Part shown: in pieces, positions 1 to 6,329 of the stretch
How the letters are laid out: every line of letters starts with the position of its first letter
Position numbering within the stretch: position 1 is the first letter of the stretch
Translations under genes and position numbers: made by a program
Notes under the pieces: generated by a model
The model's input: only the letters and a program-made list of their open reading frames with translations
Told to the model about the DNA's origin: nothing
The model's database searches: none
NCBI RefSeq assembly: GCF_000586555.1
Contig: NZ_AZUC01000009.1
Coordinates: forward strand, 62,001 to 126,000
Direction: 5' to 3'
DNA: 64,000 nucleotides
Source: Sporosarcina sp. D27
Lineage (GTDB): Bacteria > Bacillota > Bacilli > Bacillales_A > Planococcaceae

Positions 1-1154
1 ATTGACACGATGTCGTCTGCGATTTTGCCATGCATGTCAGCTGAGTAAAGAAGTGTTGGTGCTAAGATGCTCCAGAGAAGTTCACCTGTGCGATCTTCTG
101 CGTACACTAATGACTTCACACGATTGCCGAGTCCTTTTTGTTGCTTCGCCATTTCAATTGAAGGCGTTTTCATTTTTTTGACTGGTCCGTATTCAAGCGT
201 CGACGAATCGATCTCGAAGATATCCTTGCCTTTTTTCACAAAGAAGCCTTGCTTCGCTTTTGCGCCGATCCAGCCGTTATCGATCATTTTCTTCATGAAT
301 TCAGGGAGTTCGAATACCGCTTGTTCCTCCCCTTCAGTCTTGTCGTAGACGTTTTTCGCAACGTGCATGAATGTATCCAGCCCTACAACATCCAACGTTC
401 GGAATGTCGCTGATTTTGGGCGGCCAATCAGAGTTCCAGTTACAGAGTCCACTTCACCAACTGTGTAACCGCGTTTTTCCATTTCACGAAGTGTAACGAG
501 AAGCCCGTAAGTACCGATTCGATTGGCGATGAAGTTCGGTGTGTCTTTTGCGATTACGACACCCTTACCAAGACGGTCTTCACCGAATGACGTTATGAAC
601 TCAACTACTTCTTGGGAAGTCGTTTTCGCAGGAATTACTTCTAGCAACTTCAAGTAACGAGGTGGGTTAAAGAAATGAGTACCGAGGAAATGTTTTTGGA
701 AGTCTTCAGAACGCCCTTCCGCCATGGCATCGATACTAATTCCAGATGTATTTGAAGTGACGATTGTTCCCGGTTTGCGAACACCATCGATTTTTTCATA
801 TAAGCTCTTTTTAACTTCTAAGTTTTCAACGATAACTTCAATAATCCAGTCCACGTCTTTCAACTTTTCCAAGTCGTCCTCCAAGTTTCCTGCTTCAATG
901 AGTGCTAGGTTTTTCTTAGAAGTCAGTGGTGCTGGTTTTTGTTTTAGTAGTTTCTGAATCGATCCAGATACGATTCGGTTACGAACTGCCTGATGATCCA
1001 GTGTAAGTCCTTTTTTCTCTTCGTCTTCTGTCAGTTTGTTTGGAACTATGTCCAGAAGAAGAACAGGAATCCCAATGTTGGCGAGGTGTGCAGCGATTCC
1101 AGACCCCATCACGCCAGATCCGATTACAGCTGCTTTCTTAATTTGATAAGCCAC
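1..1154 (-). CDS. fadN: 3-hydroxyacyl-CoA dehydrogenase / enoyl-CoA hydratase, N-terminal part (truncated by window)
   Basis: Beta-oxidation enzyme of the FadN type that dehydrogenates 3-hydroxyacyl-CoA with NAD+. Only about 384 N-terminal residues are inside the window; the gene runs off position 1. The N-terminus carries a Rossmann dinucleotide motif (AAVIGSGVMGSGIAAHLA), followed by the family's signature stretch HFFNPPRYLKLLEVIP and the C-terminal helical domain (GVVIAKDTPNFIANRIG). The start is GTG at 1154, eight bases after GGGAGG; it is preferred because the Rossmann motif begins seven residues later. In Bacillus the gene leads a fadN-fadA-fadE operon, so thiolase and acyl-CoA dehydrogenase probably lie just outside. 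A FadR-type operator sits 23 bases upstream of the start. Family assignment is strong; the hydratase half is not visible here. Confidence 0.92.
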   Translation of the reverse strand, partial: MAYQIKKAAVIGSGVMGSGIAAHLANIGIPVLLLDIVPNKLTEDEEKKGLTLDHQAVRNRIVSGSIQKLLKQKPAPLTSKKNLALIEAGNLEDDLEKLKDVDWIIEVIVENLEVKKSLYEKIDGVRKPGTIVTSNTSGISIDAMAEGRSEDFQKHFLGTHFFNPPRYLKLLEVIPAKTTSQEVVEFITSFGEDRLGKGVVIAKDTPNFIANRIGTYGLLVTLREMEKRGYTVGEVDSVTGTLIGRPKSATFRTLDVVGLDTFMHVAKNVYDKTEGEEQAVFELPEFMKKMIDNGWIGAKAKQGFFVKKGKDIFEIDSSTLEYGPVKKMKTPSIEMAKQQKGLGNRVKSLVYAEDRTGELLWSILAPTLLYSADMHGKIADDIVS

Positions 1155-1176
1155 GTGAAAATCCTCCCTTTGCTTT

Positions 1177-1194
1177 TGAATGAATGCTCATTCA
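1177..1194. promoter_or_regulatory. FadR (TetR-type) operator
   Basis: TGAATGAATGCTCATTCA matches the Bacillus FadR consensus TGAATGAMTANTCATTCA with one mismatch (G for A at the tenth position). It lies just upstream of the fadN ribosome binding site, so binding there would block transcription until long-chain acyl-CoA releases the repressor. The match is seen directly; regulation is inferred from the known regulon. Confidence 0.85.
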
Positions 1195-1316
1195 TTTTGT
1201 GGGTAAAAAAAATAGAAACCTTTTCTATGAATCTAATTGTAGACTATTTCCTGCGTTTTCGCAATATTTAAATCTAAAAAACAACTATTCATGCCGTCCG
1301 AAACAAGTTGATGGGC

Positions 1317-1331
1317 TGAAAGCGCTTTTCA
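1317..1331. promoter_or_regulatory. Imperfect cre-like CcpA site
   Basis: TGAAAGCGCTTTTCA resembles a catabolite-responsive element but has one extra T in the right arm compared with TGWAANCGNTNWCA. It lies between divergent fadN and the thioredoxin gene. CcpA control of fad genes is known in Bacillus, which makes it plausible, but the arm shift leaves this uncertain. Confidence 0.35.
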
Positions 1332-1366
1332 TTGTACACTAAGGATATGAAAGGAGTCGAATACAC

Positions 1367-1687
1367 ATGCAATCAATAACAACTGCAAAACAATTCAATG
1401 ACATTATTAACGAACCTTCACGCTCAGTTATTAAATTCCAGGCAGGATGGTGCCCAGACTGTCGAGTAATGGACATGTTTATCGGACCTATTACAGATGA
1501 TTACGACCAGTATGAGTGGTATGATGTGGACCGCGATGTTCTTCCTGAAATCGCAGAAAAGTATGATGTGATGGGGATTCCGAGCTTACTCATTTTTGAA
1601 AATGGAGAGAAAAAAGCGCACCTTCATAGTGCCAACGCAAAATCTCCTGAGCAAGTGACAAGCTTTCTTGAAGGTCTAACAATCTAA
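1367..1687 (+). CDS. Thioredoxin-family protein (YdbP-like)
   Basis: A 106-residue single-domain thioredoxin-fold protein, likely a cytosolic thiol-disulfide reductase. The active site is WCPDC at residues 28-32, with the cis-proline loop GIPSLLIF near residue 85. The Pro-Asp pair between the cysteines is typical of the Bacillus YdbP group rather than the WCGPC of TrxA. There is no signal peptide. The ATG follows a GGAG ribosome binding site, and a strong terminator follows 18 bases after the stop, so it appears monocistronic. The substrate cannot be told from sequence. Confidence 0.85.
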   Translation: MQSITTAKQFNDIINEPSRSVIKFQAGWCPDCRVMDMFIGPITDDYDQYEWYDVDRDVLPEIAEKYDVMGIPSLLIFENGEKKAHLHSANAKSPEQVTSFLEGLTI

Positions 1688-1705
1688 ACGATACTAGCAA
1701 TTCCT

Positions 1706-1732
1706 CCGGCTGCCTATGCAGTCGGTTTTTTT
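1706..1732 (+). terminator. Intrinsic terminator of the thioredoxin gene
   Basis: Stem CCGGCTGC / GCAGTCGG with one G-T wobble and a CTAT loop, followed by seven Ts. Confidence 0.85.
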
Positions 1733-1795
1733 ATATATTTTTTTTGAAAATCAGTTATACTTAGGAGAGGTTATAGAAAAACTAAGAGGTGTAGA

Positions 1796-2254
1796 ATGAA
1801 TCAGATAGAAGAAATTGCACAATTGAAAGCCACTATTGCCAAGTATGAAGAAATCATCAGTGAGACATCTGTTCCGATTATTACCTCAATTATTGATAAT
1901 ACAATCTTACTCCCTATTGTCGGATATATAGATAAAGAACGAATGGAACGTATTCGAACGAACGTTCTTGAGTATGCTGGAGAACATAGAAATACTGAAG
2001 CTGCTGTATTCGACTTTTCAAGTATCCGTTTGGCTGAAGAGGAAGGTTTGGAAATGCTTACTCATGAATTGCAGCTCATGCGTTCCGAACTTCGATTGAT
2101 GGGCATTCGTCCAATTATGGTTGGCTTCACTCCTCCATTTGTCCGTGAATTGGTTAATACAGGCGTGGCTTCTGAAGTAGAGTCATACGCAAACTTCAAA
2201 TCAGCACTACAAACGCTAATGGATGAAAAAGGCCTTTCCTTTTCAAAAGAGTAA
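1796..2254 (+). CDS. STAS-domain protein with an acidic residue at the phosphorylation position
   Basis: A 152-residue cytosolic protein: a short N-terminal helix (residues 1-22) followed by one STAS domain that starts at the RsbR-like stretch SVPIITSIIDNTILLPIVGYID. STAS domains of this class act in the sigma-B stressosome, where RsbT phosphorylates a Ser or Thr in a motif of the form DTT or DSS. Here the matching segment reads RLAEEEGLEML, so the aspartate and the phospho-acceptor are both replaced by glutamate; that would prevent phosphorylation or mimic it permanently. It lacks the N-terminal sensory domain of full RsbR proteins. The next gene starts 18 bases downstream, suggesting an operon. 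Partners are inferred. Confidence 0.75.
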   Translation: MNQIEEIAQLKATIAKYEEIISETSVPIITSIIDNTILLPIVGYIDKERMERIRTNVLEYAGEHRNTEAAVFDFSSIRLAEEEGLEMLTHELQLMRSELRLMGIRPIMVGFTPPFVRELVNTGVASEVESYANFKSALQTLMDEKGLSFSKE

Positions 2255-2272
2255 ATAAGGGAGGCTTATGTC

Positions 2273-2800
2273 GTGCCGTTCTTAAAACAACTACAAGGCA
2301 AATCACAATATGAACCTTCCATAGACAAGGACTTAAGACCATCTGCATGCGGTCCCGTAACAGCTTCTGTGATCTTACACTATTTGAATGTCCCAATTTC
2401 CAAAGTTTCTGTCAATAAGCTTTACAAGCTATTAGGAACTACTCGAATCGGGTTATTCACATGGCGTTTCGTTCATAGGCTCCATAAGTTACTAGGTGCC
2501 GATTGGGAAGTTCGGAAATGTTCGTTATCCGAAGCGTTATGCGAACTTGAGAACGGACGTCCCGTTGCAGCGAAATTTGATAAATGGTTTACTTTCAAGT
2601 GGAGTGGAAAGTATGAATTCGATTATCACTGGGTACCTCTTATTGGATATGAAAAAAATGCGAATGATGTGATTCTCACAATTCATGACAATGGAAGCCC
2701 ATCTTCTCCTAGCAACGTGCGTTCTGTCTCTTATCGAAAGAACCATGAAGTTTTAACTTTTGTTAAAATCGCTCCAAGTTCCAACCAAAAAGGACACTGA
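2273..2800 (+). CDS. C39-like cysteine-peptidase-fold protein
   Basis: A 175-residue protein with the Peptidase_C39-like layout: cysteine 26 in RPSACGPVTA, histidine 119 in DYHWVPLIGYE and aspartate 139 in TIHDNG, which together form a plausible catalytic triad. There is no signal peptide or membrane segment, so it may act inside the cell or be non-classically exported. The start is GTG at 2273, placed about nine bases after GGGAGG. It follows the STAS gene by 18 bases. Substrate is unknown; C39-like domains occur in bacteriocin processing, but no exporter or precursor gene is nearby. Confidence 0.65.
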   Translation: MPFLKQLQGKSQYEPSIDKDLRPSACGPVTASVILHYLNVPISKVSVNKLYKLLGTTRIGLFTWRFVHRLHKLLGADWEVRKCSLSEALCELENGRPVAAKFDKWFTFKWSGKYEFDYHWVPLIGYEKNANDVILTIHDNGSPSSPSNVRSVSYRKNHEVLTFVKIAPSSNQKGH

Positions 2801-2819
2801 TTCGCTCAGTGTCCTTTTT
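2787..2819. terminator. Bidirectional terminator between convergent genes
   Basis: Arms GGACACTGA / TCAGTGTCC with a five-base loop, flanked by As on one side and Ts on the other. The stem includes the stop codon of the C39-like gene and also serves the RsbR-like gene arriving from the other strand. Confidence 0.85.
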
Positions 2820-2820
2820 G

Positions 2821-3636
2821 TTATGCCACATATTGGATTGCTTGTTTCAACGTTGCAAAGCTCTTAATGCAGCCGAAGTCTATACCAAGTCCGACTAGCG
2901 TTTGTGCGATAGCAGGGGTTACTCCACTAACTACTGGAACAGTTCCTACTAAAGAAAGTGATTCAAAGAGGATGAACAACTGTTGAGCAACAAATGTATC
3001 CGTCGTTAAAAGTCCTGAAAGATCGATGATTAAATGCTCGAGATTGAGCCGAACAGCTTCATGAAGAACTTTTTCTTGTAAGACGGCGCCTCTATTGAAA
3101 TCCATGATACCGATTAATGGAAGAATAGCAGTTGTGTCATTAATGGATGCAATCGGAACGGATAATTCAGCAATCGCAGCTTGTGAAATCTTCAGCATTT
3201 CCTTTTCGTAATGCACAAAAGGAAGGCTAAAATAATAAACGACATCGTTTACAATCGAATCGAGTACAGTCGTTAGTTCATACATGTCCTCTGAACTGAT
3301 GTTACGAGTTAGCCCTTCATGCTTTAAAACGGTACCAATATACGCACGATATTGAGGAACCTCACGAAGCATCATGTCTAAAGAAACACTTTCTTTCTTC
3401 GCAAAGTGAGTCCCTGCTTCCTGCCCCCATTGACGCAATTGTTCAATTCGTTCTGACTCATCTAACTTCAGTGCTTTCGCATATAACTTTACTAATTCCA
3501 CGCGAGCTAGAAAAAGTTCTTCTTCTAACCCTTTCATAATCGGATAGCGCTCATTCTGTTGTTTGGTTATCATGTCTGCAAGTTGCTCAGCATTCTCAGT
3601 GACCTTTTCACTTAAAAGGATCAATAATTCTTTCAT
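2821..3636 (-). CDS. RsbR-type co-antagonist (RsbRD-like helical N-domain plus STAS)
   Basis: A 271-residue stressosome-type protein. Residues 1-155 are helical and resemble the RsbRD N-terminal sensory domain; residues 160-270 are a STAS domain starting at SVPIASINDTTAILPLIGIMD. The phosphorylation segment DLSGLLTTDTFVAQQL keeps the DT pair that RsbT modifies, unlike the STAS protein at 1796-2254. ATG at 3636 is chosen over an adjacent in-frame TTG because GGGGGAG stands seven bases before it. The start overlaps the end of the upstream exonuclease gene by 29 bases, so the two are translationally coupled. The signal sensed is unknown. Confidence 0.8.
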   Translation of the reverse strand: MKELLILLSEKVTENAEQLADMITKQQNERYPIMKGLEEELFLARVELVKLYAKALKLDESERIEQLRQWGQEAGTHFAKKESVSLDMMLREVPQYRAYIGTVLKHEGLTRNISSEDMYELTTVLDSIVNDVVYYFSLPFVHYEKEMLKISQAAIAELSVPIASINDTTAILPLIGIMDFNRGAVLQEKVLHEAVRLNLEHLIIDLSGLLTTDTFVAQQLFILFESLSLVGTVPVVSGVTPAIAQTLVGLGIDFGCIKSFATLKQAIQYVA

Positions 3637-4543
3637 CAAGACTCCCCCTTGTAGCAGTTACTAGTTCTGCTGTTGCCAGTTGTTTGAGGACTGCGTTCAA
3701 ACCGAGTTTCCTGAGGTGGTCTAATGTTTGGTCAGTATAACTCGGAATTTCAAGTGACTCTATTGTTTTCCCTAAATCTACTTCACAGTGGATGGTTGCC
3801 AGTTCTTTTGATACATGCAACATCGCCAAGTTGTCTTGAATTTTGCTTTTCTCAGAACTCGTTAGCTTGTCCAACGAATTGACGACTTCTTCAGCTGTCC
3901 CATATGTTTGAATCAATTTGAGCGCTGTCTTCGGTCCAATTCCTTTGACACCTGGATAGCCATCACTCGTGTCACCAATGAATGCTTTATAGTCAATGAA
4001 TTGGGTAGGTGTCATTCCGTAATCTTCTATAAAACGTGACTCTGTGTATAGGTCATAGATGGAATGACCTTTTTTTGTTAAAGCGATTTGGACGGAAGGT
4101 GCAAGTAATTGAAGTAAGTCCTTATCTCCGGAAACAATCGTTAAATCTGCATCCGCTTTCCACGTTTTGACGAGAGATCCGATCAGGTCATCCGCTTCCA
4201 TTCCTTCCACCCCATAATTTCTCCATCCCATGGCTTCAGAAACTTGACGAGCCATATCAAACTGAGGGAGTAATTCCGGCGCGGGCGCAGGGCGATTGGC
4301 TTTATAGCCATCATAAATGTCGTTTCGGAAAGTGACCGAACCCATATCCCAGCAAACTGCAAGATGGGTCGGCTGGAAAAGGTTAGCTGCCGTTAAGGTA
4401 TGTCTTAGAAATCCTTGAACCCCATTTGTAGGGATTCCGTCTTCATTATATTGGAACTGTTTTCGAACAGCTGTTGCAAAAAACGAACGGAATAATAGGG
4501 CCATTCCATCAATAATCAGTATGTGTGGACGTTCAGCACTCAC
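3608..4543 (-). CDS. ypcP: 5'-3' exonuclease (YpcP family)
   Basis: A stand-alone homologue of the N-terminal nuclease domain of DNA polymerase I, about 311 residues; it removes 5' flaps or RNA primers. Visible motifs are ILIIDGMALLFRSFFA at the N-terminus, the acidic cluster GMEADDLIGSLV, SGDKDLLQLL and the metal-binding GDTSDGYPGVKGIGPKTA, which begins the helix-hairpin-helix. The likely start is GTG at 4543, eight bases after GGAGAG; an upstream extension of 19 residues has no support. The pairing with an RsbR-like gene by overlap is notable but gives no clear functional link. Confidence 0.9.
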   Translation of the reverse strand: MSAERPHILIIDGMALLFRSFFATAVRKQFQYNEDGIPTNGVQGFLRHTLTAANLFQPTHLAVCWDMGSVTFRNDIYDGYKANRPAPAPELLPQFDMARQVSEAMGWRNYGVEGMEADDLIGSLVKTWKADADLTIVSGDKDLLQLLAPSVQIALTKKGHSIYDLYTESRFIEDYGMTPTQFIDYKAFIGDTSDGYPGVKGIGPKTALKLIQTYGTAEEVVNSLDKLTSSEKSKIQDNLAMLHVSKELATIHCEVDLGKTIESLEIPSYTDQTLDHLRKLGLNAVLKQLATAELVTATRGSLDERIIDPFK

Positions 4544-4729
4544 TTGCTCACTCTCCTTATTAGTTCTTAAGCATATGTACAGATTTCTTTTCTTTATCAT
4601 ACCACGTCTTTTTAGTTTGGCACGCTCATTTAGGAATTGACGTCACTAATGTAGGCACTCGTCTAAGGCAACCTGAGCGTTTGACATAGGATGGGGAGCA
4701 GAGTGAAATTCTGAAAGGGGAATAAAAGT

Positions 4730-5392
4730 ATGAATCCAAACGATTACACCGAGGAACAATGGTTTCCCGAGCTTCCTGAAGGATACATTCAACAGCCTAG
4801 CAGTCAGGATGATTGGAATGCGACTGCAATGAATGTGAATCCACACCAAATGGCAGTAAATGTAGATCCTCATCAAACCGCAGTAAATATTGATCCTCAT
4901 CTAATGGCAGTGAACGGCTGGGACGATCCACCTCAGCAAGATTGGAACGAGTGGCAAAACCCATCCCGTCACAACCAACAGCAAGGATGGCCTGGTTGGC
5001 CGAATCAGCCACAACAACCAGGATGGCCTAGTTTCCCGAGCCAACCTAACTGGCCATGGCAAGGTGGATGGAATCCGAGTCAGCCTGCTTTTCCCGGATC
5101 TGGCGGTAACATGGGAGGAGGGGGAGGTCAACAAAGTGCACCAACTTCAGCTCCTCCTTCTCAAACTCCCCCGTATCCTGATCAGCAACTCTTGAGAGTG
5201 GATCCAGGTGGAATTCGTGGATGTTTGTTCCGCTATACGTACGTCTGGACATCTCGAACTAGAGGATTCTGGTTCTTCCCAACATTCGTCGGCAGAACGT
5301 CAGTCGCAGGATTTCGATGGAACAACCAGTGGCGCCGCTGGATGTATACTGGGATTGACTTGAATCGGATCGATGCATTTACTTGTATTTAA
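4730..5392 (+). CDS. Gln/Trp/Pro-rich protein with a conserved aromatic C-terminal domain
   Basis: A 220-residue protein without a signal peptide. Residues 30-65 hold three near-copies of the motif MAVNVDPHQ. Residues 65-150 are low complexity, rich in Trp, Gln, Pro and Gly (for example GWPGWPNQPQQPGWP, then a GGGGG run). The last 70 residues form a distinct Arg- and aromatic-rich domain (CLFRYTYVWTSR, FWFFPTFVGRTSVAGFRW) ending in Cys-Ile. Similar C-terminal domains occur in uncharacterised Bacillales proteins, from memory often beside Gly/Pro-rich repeats as in spore-surface proteins. ATG follows GAAAGGGG. Function is unknown; a spore-coat or envelope role is a guess from composition. Confidence 0.7.
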   Translation: MNPNDYTEEQWFPELPEGYIQQPSSQDDWNATAMNVNPHQMAVNVDPHQTAVNIDPHLMAVNGWDDPPQQDWNEWQNPSRHNQQQGWPGWPNQPQQPGWPSFPSQPNWPWQGGWNPSQPAFPGSGGNMGGGGGQQSAPTSAPPSQTPPYPDQQLLRVDPGGIRGCLFRYTYVWTSRTRGFWFFPTFVGRTSVAGFRWNNQWRRWMYTGIDLNRIDAFTCI

Positions 5393-5417
5393 TGAGTTCA
5401 GAATTGGGGATTAAGGG

Positions 5418-5444
5418 AAGATCAGCTGCGGCTGATCTTTTTTT
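5418..5444 (+). terminator. Intrinsic terminator
   Basis: Stem AAGATCAGC / GCTGATCTT with a TGCG loop, followed by a run of Ts; it closes the low-complexity protein gene. Confidence 0.9.
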
Positions 5445-5502
5445 GTTTTGGGAAATGAGTTTTGGGTGAAGTAGATTGAGGCTTAAGTTTATATTTTGGG
5501 GA

Positions 5503-6222
5503 TATGATCACTTTCTGGGATTTATGAGCACTTTACTTGGGTTATGATCATTTCACGAGATTTATGAGCACTTTCCCGGAGTTATGATCACTTTCTCGGA
5601 TTTATGAGCACTCCCCCCTGAGTTATGATCACTTTCCTTAATTTATGAGCACTTTCCCTGGGGTATGATCACTTTCTGAGGTTTATGAGCACTTCCCCTG
5701 GGTTATGATCACTTTTTGTGATTTATGAGCACTTTTCATGAGTTATGATCACTTTCTGGGATTTATGAGCACTCCCCCCTGGGTTATGATCACTTTCTGA
5801 GATTTATGAGCACTTTTCCTGCGTTATGATCACTTTCTGCGATTTATGAGCACTTCCCGGGGGATGATCACTTTCCTTAATTTATGAGCACTTTCCCTGG
5901 GGTATGATCACTTTCTGAGGTTTATGAGCACTTCCCCTGGGTTATGATCACTTTTTGTGATTTATGAGCACTTTTCATGAGTTATGATCACTTTCTGGGA
6001 TTTATGAGCACTCCCCCCTGGGTTATGATCACTTTCTGCGATTTATGAGCACTTTTCCTGCGTTATGATCACTATCTGCGATTTATGAACACTCCCACTC
6101 GGGGTATGATCACTTTCTGGGATTTATGAGCACTTTACTTGGGTTATGATCACTTCACGAGATTTATGAGCACTTCCCCTGGGGTATGATCACTTTCTGG
6201 GATTTATAAGCACTTTCTGACT
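5503..6222. repeat. Tandem array of 18 imperfect 40-bp repeats
   Basis: The unit is about 40 bp and made of two related 20-bp halves, one centred on TATGATCACTTT and the other on TATGAGCACTT, separated by variable G/C-rich linkers such as CTGGGATT and CCCTGGGT. TATGATCA-type starts fall at 5503, 5543, 5583, 5624, 5664, 5704, 5744, 5785, 5825, 5863, 5903, 5943, 5983, 6024, 6064, 6105, 6145 and 6185. A roughly 225-bp block (about 5625-5850) recurs almost unchanged 239 bp later. Forty is not a multiple of three, and no gene or unique spacer is present. The array lies between two convergent genes. Its role is unknown. Confidence 0.95.
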
Positions 6223-6272
6223 GAAAAGGATAGCACCACCGTAAACTATACGACAAATTGTCACCAAACATA

Positions 6273-6321
6273 AAGGGCTATCCCAGAAAGGTCATAATTA
6301 TGACCTTTTGGGACAGCCCTT
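6273..6321. terminator. Long inverted repeat downstream of the M60 gene
   Basis: Arms AAGGGCTATCCCAGAAAGGTCA and the matching TGACCTTTTGGGACAGCCCTT pair with few mismatches around a TAATTA centre. It lies nine bases after the stop of the M60 peptidase gene on the minus strand and is a likely terminator, though the T-run is weak. Confidence 0.65.
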
Positions 6322-6329
6322 ACTCATTA

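Noticed and set aside
2273-2800. Bacteriocin-processing C39 peptidase
   Set aside because: There is no ABC transporter domain, no double-glycine leader peptide gene and no immunity gene around it.
4646-5252. Minus-strand and alternate-frame open stretches across the low-complexity gene
   Set aside because: They mirror the repetitive plus-strand gene; none has a ribosome binding site or family resemblance.
5503-6222. CRISPR array
   Set aside because: Repeats are direct and regular, but the intervening bases are variants of one another and not unique spacers, no cas gene is near, and each 40-bp unit splits into two related halves.
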